Below, piece by piece: positions 48,787-60,495 of a stretch of DNA of 64,000 nt (its first letter is position 1; each line of letters begins with the position of its first letter). This DNA comes from Acanthornis magna. Lineage: Eukaryota; Chordata; Aves; Passeriformes; Acanthizidae. Location: assembly GCA_036785705.1 (NCBI GenBank), contig JAWUZG010000084.1, forward strand, positions 16,195,501 to 16,259,500, written 5' to 3'. Under the pieces are notes generated by a model, which made no database searches, was not told the DNA's origin, and saw nothing but the letters and a program-made list of their open reading frames with translations. Both the position numbers and the translations under genes were made by a program.

Positions 48787-50654
48787 AGTTAGAAGTTTTA
48801 GGTGGCTTTTCAACTCTAAGTCATTTTTTTCATTGGTATTTGTGTTCTCTGGTCTGATAGAACTGAAATTAATAAGCTGGGATATGTTTTGTTTTCATCA
48901 ATTCGTCACTTTTCTCTGAAGAGGAAATAAGCCAAAATAAACTAAATGAAGGTATCACTAGCTGAAGGCCTTATATGAACTTTTGAAATGTTTAACATTC
49001 ACCAATTATCATCAAGGTTATTGATTTTACTGCTAGTAAAAAGGCAGTGCACTTTGATATAATGATGGGAAGCTCGATGCATGCAGTATTAGAAGATTAA
49101 AAATAGTGTTCTTGTACATGAACTGTACTCTTATTGCATATTTCAATTAATTGAAGGGTAGTAATGGCACTCAGAATAGCTCATTTGTTAACGAGCTACC
49201 AAATAAGTTATCAACTCTGACGACCATTCAGTGTCATATCTCAATACAGCATACTGTTACTTTGATTTAGTTAACTGTATAAAATCAAATTTGCAATCCA
49301 AGTCTCTGGAGGCATTCTTCTTTTTTAGGTGGTTGAAGGGTAGGAGTTACTATTATATTTTCCTCAGAACCTCATAAACAGCAGTTTATAAGTACTGACC
49401 TTTAAGTTAAATGATGAAATAGATTGTACCCATTGTCATTTCAAAAGTAATATGAGCAGGTAATATTCTCTGTTATGCAATTGTAAAAAACAGGTCAGCA
49501 TCTGCTCAAGTACATTAATAATTACATTTGAAGAACTTGCTTAAGTTTAAAAATACATATCAATACAACCCTCTAAATCAAATTTCACCAGCTCTGTTTT
49601 AACCCAAAGCAATGAGGTGACTCATCTATAGTCCTATTGAAAAATGTGAAAATTCAGCTTAACCCACGAAGATTATAAAATACAGTCCAGAAGATCACCT
49701 TTTAAGCAGTATTTTTCTATTTCGATCCTTTACAGGGAAATAACTTGAGTATTATTGAATACAACTCTGACAGCTCATTTTTTATATCCCAGGGGAAAAA
49801 ACATTCTGCAACAGAACCACATAGATTTATTGCAGGCCTGTCATACCATATTTGGGGTGTGGCCTGTTAAGTATGGGAAGCCAACAGCCTGATCCATGTT
49901 AACTTCTTGTCATCAGGTGGAATACATCTCATGGTTGCACAGGGAGATTGTTGGTTTTAAACATTGTTCACATGGAGACAACAGTGCATATATACATGCA
50001 TATGTACGTGCATATATGTACATGATATCGCACAGATATATATATGATATGATGCCTGAGGAGTCTGATCTAGCTCCCATCAGGAAGCATACAGATGCAC
50101 TGGCCTTGGAATGCACAAACTTATATTTAAAACTGAGTCACAGGAGAAGGAAAAGGTGGTCGTGCTTCACCACTGTGCTTTTTCTAGGGATTCCAGCAGT
50201 CAGTCCAGTCTGTCACTCCAGTTCATTTACCACGTTAAGCCTCACTGATTAACAAGTTGCTAAAATCCTAAAATTGTAGGCTGGGACTCCTCCCTTCCAG
50301 GCAACTTAACCCTGAAACGGGGCCATTTGAACCCTCTCTTCCCAGTCACAGTGGAACACCTTCAAGAACACAATCTAAAACTAAAACTTTCAATATGTAC
50401 ATTTCAGTCGTTCTGTTATCAAGCCCAGCTAGTTAGATTAGGCTTTTTTTCCCAAGAATGGAACTCTGAATAAGCATGACTGAAGTACAAAATCAGAATA
50501 AGATGTCCCAGATAACTGTATAAAGAGGAATTTCTGTGGAGTATTATCCAGGAATAACAGAGGAGAAAAAAAAATCTGAATAAAACTGCTGTCTATAGAA
50601 CTGAAATTTGTTTAAGTGCTTTAAGATGCCTGTGAAGCAGATCCCCATTATGAT
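48787..50654. other. AT-rich unique sequence, no gene seen
   Basis: No transposon or gene is recognised. A TATATG/CATATG-rich patch at about 49985-50050 explains the two overlapping frames there (118 and 67 codons). Confidence 0.55.
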
Positions 50655-50810
50655 TGCACAAACTTTAAATGTTTTTTAATTCAGTCAATCAACACGCCTG
50701 TGAGGTAAGGGACTATTGCTATCCTAAGCTGATAGACAAGGAAATTGAAGCTCAGAGAGGATAAATGTTTTGTCCAAGCTCTCTGCCAGAGAGGCTCAGA
50801 TCTTGAGTTT
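50655..50810 (-). mobile_element. Ancient MIR SINE relic (reverse orientation)
   Basis: On the + strand the segment reads CTGTGAGGTAAGGGACTATT, GGAAATTGAAGCTCAGAGAG and GATAAATGTTTTGTCCAAG. This tracks the reverse complement of MIR (TGAGGTAGGTACTATTATTA, GAGGAAACTGAGGCACAGAG, GTTAAGTAACTTGCCCAAG). Weaker agreement continues on both sides: ACTTTAAATG and AATCAACACG to the left, GCCAGAGAGGCTCAGATC to the right. MIR is an ancient tRNA-derived SINE of amniotes that is rare and highly diverged in birds. The length preserved here makes chance similarity unlikely, though a related core-SINE or L2-linked element is an alternative. It lies close to a 103-codon frame (50770-51081) with no recognised product. 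Confidence 0.7.
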
Positions 50811-52775
50811 GCCTTTTTATCACCTTCTAAATTTTCCTGATAAAGAAAAAGTCACTTGTGAAATGTTAGGTATTCTGAAGAGTGACAGTGAAAGTATTTT
50901 TCCTAATTATTCATTTTTCCTTACTGCAAGGGGCATGGATCAATCTCAGTTATGGCAATATTGGTGTCCCTACATCTTCCAAAACAGTTCTTTTTTCTCC
51001 CACATCCTGACTGCTGCTTGTCAAATTGACTTTTTTTTCCCACTTGCTAGTGAAACTCTGTCAAATTTCCTCAGGAGTTAATATGTATATTTATTGTCGA
51101 AGGGCAATAACCTTCAGAACGACAGAAATCACATTGCTTTGGTACTTGGAAAAAGGGAGATGGTCTTCTCAAAGCCCTTGTCATTTCTGATAGATGATAA
51201 CGCAAAGTATAACATGCTGAAAGAGAGGACTGCACTATTGGCCTTTGTATCTCCTGCTGTCATCCTAAATTCCTCTGAGGCCACCACAGGACGTTTTGTA
51301 TGGCTGACAATACAGGAACAGAAATATTCTGGATTTTTGTAGTCCGATATGGAGACTTTAATTTTGTTACATTAAGAATTTCAGATAAAGTTCATAGTGA
51401 TTAAAATACATTATTACTTGTAGACTGCTCTTTCATAATGAAATTGGTGTCTATCCATTTCTTAATAGAAAAATATTAATCTCATTTGAAGAAAAAGTCA
51501 TTACAATTGGCATTAAATAGGCCATTTTCATTAAATCTTTTCAAAGTTGAAACTACCATGGTAGAAAGACATAACAAATACATTTTTTCCTGAAAACAGA
51601 AAAAATTGAGGTGCTTTAACATGTCCTTAGGACACCTGGAATTGGTAATGCACCTTTACCAGAATGAAAGGAAACAAAAAGGAATACAAAGAGCCACCAT
51701 GCCATCTCAAACTGTGTTTTTCATAAACGCAGACTCAATTCTCCTCTCTTGAAGCATAATCAATTTCTTGTTAATAGCATGCAAATACAGTAAATACAGC
51801 TGCTAATGTGTTATTCTTTTAGTCATTTGTTGCATCTGATTAGGGAGAGAAATGTAAAAGGTTAATTTTCTAATTGCATACTAGGTAAATTATGTGTGTT
51901 ATCACATCCATTGACACTCTATAATGGGCACTTTTTTTTTGCAGAATGATATTCTATGAAACAGTGTATCATCGTATGTTTTATTTTTAGTAAACAAGAG
52001 GATGGAAGGAAAAAAGAATATCCATCCTATCAAAATTTCTTAACTCTGTCTGGAGAGCTTGCTGACAGGATATTAAAGCATTCCAAAAAAATCTCTTCTC
52101 CCTTTCTCCTCACAGCTCATTTGTAATTTCCATAGAACTGTAGTAAATTGAAGAGGAAGAATGAGACTGAGCTAAAAGACACACTAATGCTGGATGCCTC
52201 TCTGTAAAAGTTTTGAAAAGCAGCAACATCTGAAATGCATATTAAACAAGAATTTCCTCTGGATACAAATTCATGCTTTACATGACAGAGCTACCTGAAC
52301 TCACCACCCATAAAGTCTTTTATTTGCCAGCCAGGTGCTGATCACACCTAATCTGAAAGTTGTCTTTCAGACTCCTTGTGCTTTCTTAAAAATGTGTCAG
52401 TGCACTAAGATCAGTTGTCCCCAAAAGATGAAAAAAGATTGTTTTGTTAGGTTACCTACTATAGCTTTCAGTTACTATCACAAGTGGTGGAGAAGCAGCA
52501 GGGACACAGGTGACCACTAATCATTTGAGATGTCAGCCTTGTATCAGTCTAAAAACTGATGGTTTATATTTGATAAATTTGTTATGTATTAAAGATAATA
52601 AATTAAACAGTGGGAAAAAACAAACCTAAAAGGGGAGAAAGGTGAGATAAAAAAATGATGAGGATGTCTCTCTGTATTTTTCCCTATCTCAGAAGTATAT
52701 GTTGACAGAGTAGAGCAAGGGAATGATTTCAAATAATTTGAATCAAATTCAATCATAATAATATAACACTGTTTT

Positions 52776-52794
52776 ATATATATATATATATATG
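52776..52794. repeat. (TA)n dinucleotide repeat
   Basis: About nine uninterrupted TA units in an AT-rich context. Confidence 0.85.
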
Positions 52795-54530
52795 TCTTAA
52801 TTTATAGTCATATTTTTTTGTCAAAAAATCATTTTCAAGCCAAAATTGTTTCAATAAAAATTTTCAGCTATTTCTAATGAACATATTAGCATAAAGTGGA
52901 AATATTTAATGGTCGTATGATCCAAAGCTGTTTTGTTCTAAAAACTTGCTAAACAAAATCCAAAGGACTTAAAGTAGTATAAAACTTTAAACTGGCAGAT
53001 TAGACAGAGGAAAAAAGCTGGAATAGAACTTTGAATTAGTGGAGATCATAGCCTTTTTTCATTCTCACTGACAATAATCCATTTTTCATGTAGCACTGGC
53101 ACAGTAGCAGTTCTGTTCTCCTTCCCAGCCTCTAATATAAAGAGGGTTTATGGTCCTTTACTGCTATGTAACCTCTGTATCTCTTCAAACTTTATCGCTA
53201 TAAACTGTGTCTGGTGTAGGCTGTGTACTACATCTATGAAACTAAAGCAGAATAAACAAAGCATTTAGTGTGTCTGAAATGTAGCCAATATTAATGGATA
53301 CAGCGAGCTCAACTGAAACTTAGCAGAGTTATACCAAGAAAATATTTGGCTCTTTCATACTTTTAACATCAAGCTAAATCTCTGCTCTTTCTCTCCTTTG
53401 CCTTTTTCTCTTCAAAAAGGAATTCTGAAGAGAAATCTCTGAAGTTCCATTCGCTTTGTTTCTCCCGTGTCAATTTACCATAACTTTAATACAAGAACAA
53501 AACCATTTCTTTCCAATTTTTGATGTTTTACCTTGTGAAAATAAGCCAGTATCCGTCTCTCTGTCCTCCAGTGCTTCATTTTCAGAATAAACCAGTGGAC
53601 AAAAGGTGTTGATTCTAAGCTGATAATGACTAATGAAGGTAAAAGGACAGGAGGAAGATCTCTTTAAACTATACCAGATCAGCAGATCAGGTGAGAAAGA
53701 AACAAAAGGGGTTTTTGTTTGCTTTTAATTAAATTAAGGTTACATGAAATGGAAGTGTCAAAGCCTAAATGGGGCTTAATAATGACAACTCTTCAGAGCC
53801 TGTTTAAAGGGTTATGGAATGTTCATACTCTGTGACACTAATCAGTTGTCTAATTAATCCCAGTTGGGATGAGTAGTTTTTCATAAGTATGGGTCTGATT
53901 CAGTCTTTCATTATATGAGAGTTCTCCTGTGAGTCCAACACATTTCGGATCAAGCTCATACAGAAGCAAGCAGAGGTCAGACTGCAGCTGTAAGGTAAGA
54001 GATGGTCACAGAGCATCGTCAAGGCTCCAGCACATACACCTGAGGCTTTGAAATTCATCCAGGTGTGGAGGCAAAGAACAGCATGGACTGATGATGTGTC
54101 TGGAGCTGAGACAGGACAGACACACCAATCATCATCAGCTCCAAAATGGTACAAAAAGAGATATCCCATACCTGTGCAGAGTCACCAAACCTAAAGTTCA
54201 TAGGACAGGTGAGCACGAAAAAAAACTGCTATCCCTTACCCTTGCTGTCCTTTCAACAGATCCTAGATCCCACGTGTGAACACTGGCATCATTCTGCCTG
54301 ACTGTGGCTGGAAAGACGGAACACCCCTGCCATGGCACCTGGCATCAGGAAGGACTTCTTGGATACCACACAGGCTTCTGATGTTTGTGAGTGTGAAACT
54401 GTGAGGGAGAGTGAGAGTAAGGGAAACCTGCTTCACTTCAGCTTATTTTTAAATAAAATCAATGTCATCTCCTTTAAAATCTTGCCTTGATATTCCCTAC
54501 ACTGTTGGTAAAATGTCCCAGCAGTATTTC

Positions 54531-54570
54531 ATATATAGATATATATGTATATATATATATACACACACAC

Positions 54571-54608
<38 letters not shown>

Positions 54609-54710
54609 GTGTGTGTGTGTATATATATGTATGTATGTATATATATGTGTGTGTGTATGTATATGTACATGTGTGTGTATCTATCTATCTATCTGTCTAT
54701 CTATATATAT
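54531..54710. repeat. Compound microsatellite (TA/CA/TG/TATC)
   Basis: About 180 bases alternate between (TA)n, (CA)n with about a dozen uninterrupted units, (TG)n, TATG and finally TATC/TGTC tetramers. The alternating purine-pyrimidine (CA/TG) blocks facing each other can fold into a hairpin or adopt Z-DNA. Two overlapping frames (89 and 100 codons) rich in His, Thr, Tyr, Ile, Cys and Val are artefacts. Confidence 0.95.
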
Positions 54711-57700
54711 GACAGAAAATTCCAGGAATAGGAACTGCATCAAATTTACATGGATTTGCAGAATTATTAACCTAGTTAATGAGACCTAAGTTTCAGGGAA
54801 AGTTACTTGCTTTTTAACATTCAACTTTATATGTTATATTTTGGCTAGGTTGCGTGAGTTTAGTACCAAAATTGGCTGATAACAGGCAAACCCAATGAAG
54901 TACATTCAAGGAATACACTCTTTTGATGATGGTAGTTCCTGTGATTATGGGTTTATTGCTCCTTTGTTGTTTCGAGAATGAAATTGATATTGTATTTTTG
55001 AAAAAAAAAAGGCCAAAAAGAAACATAAATACCTACATTTATCCAAAACTGTGTCAAAGAGAACACTTTTCAATTACTGAATAGCTGGTTAATTCTTTAT
55101 AGATCAAACCATAAAATTTCTTTGTATTTAACATTTTACATCATCCAGGGAGGAAGGTACCACTATTATTTACTGCCCATCTGCACACTTATCCGCCAAC
55201 TACTTTGATCCCTGGAGCAAGCGTATCCATTCTAATGGAATTAGACAAAGCATGAATTTGGCCTGTGTTATTTATTCATGCAGCAAATGCTGTGACTGTT
55301 CACCCATCAAATCAAACCCAGTATTCACATACCATCCATTCTCAGTGCAAAGATTGCTAAGCAGCTGGTACAAGAGGGGTGACTGAAGGCCAAGAACCTC
55401 TGATATACCACGGTTTATATGCAGTCTCCTGTGACTTATAAAGATTAGCTGGAAAGTCCTAGAAAGCAATAATCAGCTACTCAAAAAGCCACAAGAATGG
55501 ATATCAGTACAGAGGAGAATCTGATGACTTTTTAAAAATCTTATTATGTTATTTTTAAATAAATAAAATAAATCTGATATAATGCGAATGTGTATTGCAT
55601 GTATACAAAACACGGATGGTATTTCTTCATCTTTATGTTGCTGAATACTAAATTGCTAAAATTGCAGTTGTGGTCATATAATAAAAATTTCTCATTTTCT
55701 GTCTGATTTCAGAGCTCTCAATTTTCCGTTTTCTTCTGCTGACTAATTCTAACAATCCTTGTGAAAAATCCATTCAACTCTACTGTGATTTTTTTCCATC
55801 CAAAAATTTCAATAGATGAAGTCTGTAAAGTAATTTTGTTTCAGCAACATATGAAACACTATCATTAAAATTTTACGTACCACCTGCAGATGCTCTTGAC
55901 ATCATACTTTGAAAAATTTTGTTAAAACCAGTTCTTGATGCTTACAATACACAAACCAAAGCTGTTTGGTTTGTGGAGGTTTAACAGTGATAGTGCATTT
56001 TCAGAGCTAAAGACTAGTTACATTGTTCTATTAGATTTCACAGTATAAGATTTATTGCTTGTATTTACTATTAAAGTTATTTTGAAAAACTTAATGTCTG
56101 TACCACCTATTTTAAATGGACTTTAATTCTAATAAAGCCCATTTTGTTCTTGTAGCAAAGCTTAGCTTATAATTTACTGTTTGAAGTTAATCTACAATGA
56201 TGCAAGAAAAAAATTAATCTAGATGAGAAATCAAGGTCTTTTAATTTAGCTAAAGTTGTGGGTCACAGTAAAGTAAGTTTCCAATTAAATCTGTTAAGTT
56301 AGGGTTCAGCATTTTTTTTTTCAAGTCTAAAAAATTATTGGTTTTTTTTTAATAGGATTACATGATTATTAGTGTTGGTTTTAATTGCTACAGTCGCCAC
56401 TCAAAAGAATTTGAAATCAACCTCGTTCTAATGCTAATTTCATCTCTCCTGAGTTTAAAATTGGCTGAGGATTTCAGATTTTGTCATCAAAAATTTAAAT
56501 CTTCTCACAGGATTATATTCAGCAAATATACTTTAATGATGCATCACTTTATCAAAACTGGCTTGAAACTCACTGCTCATCAGTCTTGCATAAAACTTCA
56601 AGTTATGTTCTCTGGACCATCAACCAGCGTAATCATTCTGTTGCTGTTAAAGTGTAATCTGTCGAACAGTTTTATAGTTTAAATTATTTAATTATATCTT
56701 TTTCATTTAGGGATCTTTGTATGTGAGTTGAACTGATGAACAGGTATTTTGGTTCCTTTGAGCTGATGCTTTTAGTGACTAAGCAGTGGTTCATTTCCTT
56801 CGTAACCTTAATCACATAATCATATATGTATAAAAGCCTCTAACATAGTTTGCTGTAACTTAAAAAGAAAAAAAACAGGCATAATTTTACAGAATCCTTT
56901 TAAGACAAGATAGAAGAAAAAAGAAAAAAAACCCCACTTTTTCTTTCTGCAGACTTGAGCAGAGTAGGTAAAAAATGTGGCAGCTTTCAGGAGCAAAGAG
57001 ATTTACATCAGAATTTAACAGAAATTTCCAGAAATGTCCAGGAATAATAATTTTACTACAAGTAGTTGTATATGTGTTTTCTTTACAAGAGAAACAATTT
57101 TTGGAGTAATATAGCACAGTGTTTTATGATTAACAGCTGCCACATGTGCCTGGGGAAAGAAATTTAAACTATATTGGAACTTAATGGAAAATGTGTTTAA
57201 ATACTTGTAATATTGTAGAAAGAGCAACTCTTGGATGGGCTTTTTTTTTTTTTTTTTAATGAGTCATAGTCAGCTTTCCTTTAAGAAATGCTTTGGATAA
57301 GCCATGGAAAATGTTGCTGAAGTTTATTTGAGACCAGTGATTTAAATGGCTAAATCCAACACAGGGGTCCCTTAAAGCATCTGCTGTTGAATGTTCACTG
57401 GATGGTGAGTCTCCTATGCTTTTGCTTTGTGCTTCTTGCCAGCTACCACAAAATTTTAGATCTTTCATTAATGCATGGTTATCCAAATTTGTTTGGGTTC
57501 GAAACTCAGATGGGCAATGAGGACTATATTTCTCTTTAATTCCAACAGGCAAACATTGCTCTTTGGGATTATGTCCTGATGGTCAAGCAGTTATTGAAAT
57601 TCAAGCAATGTTCAGTAGTATACTGAAGATTTTTTTTTGTTTGTTTGTGTTTAGGTTGGTTGTTTATTTCATTTGCATGTTTGGAAACAAAAATTAGTAT

Positions 57701-58252
57701 CAATTGTACTGTTTGGTTAGTGTTTGATCTGTCCAAAATTTCCCCCATTCCATTCTGGAAAGGAGATCTGCTGAGTCAGAAGATACCTGAAGATGTATGT
57801 CACTCTAGTTCAATCTGGTTTGAAGATGAGGTAGGAGAATACAGTCATTTAATAACTATCAAATTATACATTTGGCTTGATTTATAAAATGCAATAACAA
57901 AAATACATAGTAAATAAATTTACTGAACTTTTATAATCCTTGAAAGGCTTCAACGTTTATTTTAATTTATGCTTCAGACTCAGTTGAACCTGAAGCCCTC
58001 CACTCACTTTCAGTCTTCCTTTAACTAAAATGCTTCCTAAATATAGAACTGCTGGCAGGAATCTCATGGTAAAATGTCCAGTATGTCTTTAAATATCATG
58101 GAGATATTCTTTGTTTAGCCCTGCCAAGTGGCTGATTGCTGGCAACTGAAACAAGGGACAGATGGCCATCCAGCACTATCTGCACCCTATTGAGATGAAT
58201 AAGTGACAATCTGCAAAACACTCAGAACTAATGTAAACTGGTTTAACCTCAG

Positions 58253-58277
58253 GAAACCCAAGAGCCTCTTGGGTTTC
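58253..58277. repeat. Perfect hairpin (11-bp arms, 3-nt loop)
   Basis: GAAACCCAAGA (58253-58263) and TCTTGGGTTTC (58267-58277) are exact reverse complements around GCC. Three further wobble or Watson-Crick pairs extend the stem outward. Confidence 0.85.
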
Positions 58278-58737
58278 TTTGGTGATGTGTAGGCAGATTT
58301 TGTGCTTTTTGATGCAGTGTTCTTTGACAAAGATCTCAGAGCTTCTCACACATTATGGCCCAAGCACAAAGACAGCAAACTGCTGTGAAAAACCTGCAAG
58401 GGCATTTGGTCAGTGCCATGCAAGTGATGCTGGGCACCGTGCAGTGCTTGAGAATTCACCCATTCGAGGGTTCTTCACCAAACAGGCTGTTCTAGACAGC
58501 AAGGTCCTTTCTCAGGCCATATGTGGAGGCAAAACCTCAAAGATATTGGGCCGTTGTCCCAGGAATCTTAGCAGAAGTGATGGAAGACCAAGGGATGGCT
58601 GAAAGAAAACCCAGCAACATTAATGAGTTTGGGTGGATCAAATTTGAACTCCGAATTATTGAACAAGATGCTTCTAGCAATGGCACAATTGGCACAATTC
58701 CAAGCATAAATAAAGGCTGGGCCAAGAATAGCTTAAT

Positions 58738-58935
58738 AGGAGCCCTGAGGACAAGGATTTGGAGTTTTGGTGGAGTGGAGGAGACATTGACATGACCTGG
58801 CAATTTGCGCTTGCAGTCCAAAAGCCAGCCATACCCTGGGCTGCATCAAAAAAAGCATGACCAGCAAGTTGAGGGACATGATTCTCCTCATCTACTCCAC
58901 ACTTGCGAGACCTGACCTGGAGTTCGGTATGATAG
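58738..58935 (+). mobile_element. CR1 LINE ORF2 3' segment, interrupted
   Basis: The blocks GAGCCCTGAGGACAAGGATT, TTGACATGACCTGGCAATTT, GCGCTTGCAGTCCAAAAGCC, CTGGGCTGCATCAAAAAAAG and GCGAGACCTGACCTGGAGTT follow CR1 order near the end of ORF2. They correspond to the first part of the copy at 18779. The match stops at about 58935, just where the usual text continues toward the 3' UTR, and endogenous retrovirus sequence in the opposite orientation begins. A second CR1 piece, corresponding to the final part of the element, resumes at about 60290. Roughly the middle few hundred bases of CR1 are missing between them. Confidence 0.85.
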
Positions 58936-58939
58936 AGTA

Positions 58940-59345
58940 TAAGTCCGTGTTTATTTATTACTCTTAAGTCCCGCACCAGTCTATACTCCTGAAAATGAGG
59001 GTTCTTTGCTGGTAAAATAGGAGTATTAGATTCAGATTGACACTCTCTAAGCAATCCATACTTCATGAAAGTATTTATCAAGGACTCTAATCCTTTACGT
59101 GCTTCCAGTCTAATAGGATATTGATTTACCCTCACTGTCTTTGCTACTAGTTTGAGTTTTGTTTTAAGTGAAGTCATTCTTTGCTTTACTTGGTTTCTTT
59201 GAAGCACATACCATGGAATTACCACATTCAATACCACATCAGGGATATCATTCTCAGGTTCTTCCAAGGTCTGGCACATTAGTCAGTAGATTTGAGCCTT
59301 CCATTCCACTTCTTTTGGGATGTGTAGCTGCACAGAATTTTCACA
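58940..59345 (-). pseudogene. Endogenous retrovirus pol remnant (protease/RT junction)
   Basis: This is an old endogenous retrovirus fragment on the minus strand. A 201-codon frame (59279 down to 58674) carries in its residues 49-114 the start of a gammaretrovirus-like reverse transcriptase: VNQYPIRLEARKG, then SNTPILPAK, then YRLVRDLRVIN. Upstream of its first Met, separated by a stop, the same frame continues with HIPKEVEWKAQIY, consistent with the segment between protease and reverse transcriptase. The remnant ends at about 58940; the palm catalytic box, RNase H, integrase and env are absent. The rest of the 201-codon frame (residues 115-201) is antisense CR1 and flanking sequence, not retroviral. 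Gag is also missing, because the leader lies only about 200 bases upstream. The piece cannot encode a working enzyme. Placement as ERV1-like is from motif spacing only. Confidence 0.8.
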
Positions 59346-59543
59346 AGTAAATTGAGAATATCACTTGCATAATAAATTTCATCTTAACAATGGAAGAGAA
59401 CATTCTGGCATATATAGAAACTCATAAATCAGTTTAATATCTCCAATTATACGTTCCACGGGTTGTAAAAATGTCTACAAAGTTCTTATTCCTATCACTG
59501 CTATTGTGACTTAGCAAGAGGATCTGGGCCAGGCTTTATAGCT

Positions 59544-59561
59544 GTACAATCTGGGTCACCA
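59544..59561 (-). other. Probable primer-binding site
   Basis: On the minus strand TGGTGACCCAGATTGTAC begins four bases after the inferred LTR end. A TGG start next to an LTR is what a tRNA-primed binding site should show (complement of the tRNA CCA tail). I cannot name the matching tRNA from memory. The four-base gap is slightly longer than usual, so the LTR boundary may be off by a few bases. Confidence 0.5.
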
Positions 59562-59565
59562 AAAC

Positions 59566-60165
59566 TGTTGTCCCTAAAGCAGGGCTCGTTCAAGAACCAA
59601 GTCAGCACACTGAGTCCCTGGTGGTCTTGGTCAGCACATTAGGATATAATTTATACACACAAATTTCCCTTGGGAGTATGTTTTTTAACATTATAATGAT
59701 CTAAGGTAATCCAAGGTGGTATTTTCATCCTATCAGCCACCACCAAATTATTATCTAACCTTATACTTTATTAGAGCATTATTATTAGAGTTTCTGCTTG
59801 AATATTTTTGAAGAATTAATTGTCAACAAAATAAGAACTTAATGTATTTTTTTCTCCTGGGAACTTTTCACTGCTCCACTGTTCTGGCACCCTATTGTCA
59901 TGACTTCAACCCGTAAGTGCTGTGAAACTTTTTAACTTCTTCTGACATCAACGCCACAGGCAAAACCCACCATTAGCCATACCACAGACCAATTTATCTA
60001 TTTATACATTGGTTTATCAATAAGGCATTAGTACAGAAAAATCTACTTAATACATGTGGGTTGCACCATGAAAAGTTATTAACATTGGGAATTTCAGCAA
60101 GTATAATTGAACATTTATAAATACAGCCAAGACCGAGCCAAATTCATCATCATTGCAGAACAACA
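59566..60165 (-). mobile_element. Probable 5' LTR of the pol-bearing retrovirus
   Basis: In minus-strand orientation a 600-bp unit starts TGTTGTTC and ends GGGACAACA, giving near-matching inverted ends (TGTTGTTC against TGTTGTCC). It holds a TATA box, TATAAATAG (59998-60006), then AATAAA about 230 bases downstream (59767-59772), then about 200 bases up to the end. That is the expected U3-R-U5 order. A probable primer-binding site follows, then the pol remnant in the same orientation. The U5-side boundary is supported by the binding site. The outer boundary at 60165 rests only on the inverted ends and could be wrong, since 60166-60285 is unassigned. No second LTR is seen in the window. Confidence 0.5.
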
Positions 60166-60289
60166 CTTGGAATAATAATCACTTAAAGTTTTCTGCATAT
60201 ATTTTCTCCTTGAACAGACTTGATCACCTATTTCTGACAACCAACATTAGCACAAATACAACCACAGGAAAATACACCTGAATGCAAGA

Positions 60290-60495
60290 AAAAATATATT
60301 TACTTACATTTTTACTGTAAGGGGGGTTGAGCACTGGAAAAGGTCCTGGGAGGCTGTGGAATGTGCTTCCTGGGAGATATTCAAAACTTGACTGACCACA
60401 GTCTTTGGAAACATAATATAAGTTTCTCTGCTGGAACAGGGGTCTGGAAAAGATGAATTGAAGGCGTCACTTCCAAGCTGAACCATTCTGTGTTT
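60290..60495 (+). mobile_element. CR1 LINE 3' end, downstream of the retrovirus
   Basis: From TTTTTACTGTAAGGGGGGTT (60309-60328) the segment follows the CR1 tail: GAGCACTGGAAAAGG, GGGAGGCTGTGGAATGTGC, CTGGGAGATATTCAAAACTT, CTGGAACAGGGGTCTGG, then CACTTCCAAGCTGAACC and ATTCTGTG at the end. It has the same orientation as the CR1 piece at 58738-58935. The two may be halves of one insertion split by the retrovirus and a later deletion, or two independent copies. Confidence 0.82.

Larger units (their letters stand above)
50811..58737. other. AT-rich unique sequence with microsatellites
   Basis: No gene is supported. It contains a (TA)n tract (52776-52794), the compound microsatellite at 54531-54710, a T17 run (57241-57257) and a hairpin (58253-58277). 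Frames up to 107 codons (56362-56682, 58279-58602) have no similarity known to me. The stretch 58289-58737 is treated as a separate observation because two adjacent + frames look slightly coding-like. Confidence 0.5.

Noticed and set aside
54462..54789. Two frames rich in Tyr/Ile/His/Thr/Cys
   Set aside because: They are translations of the compound microsatellite.
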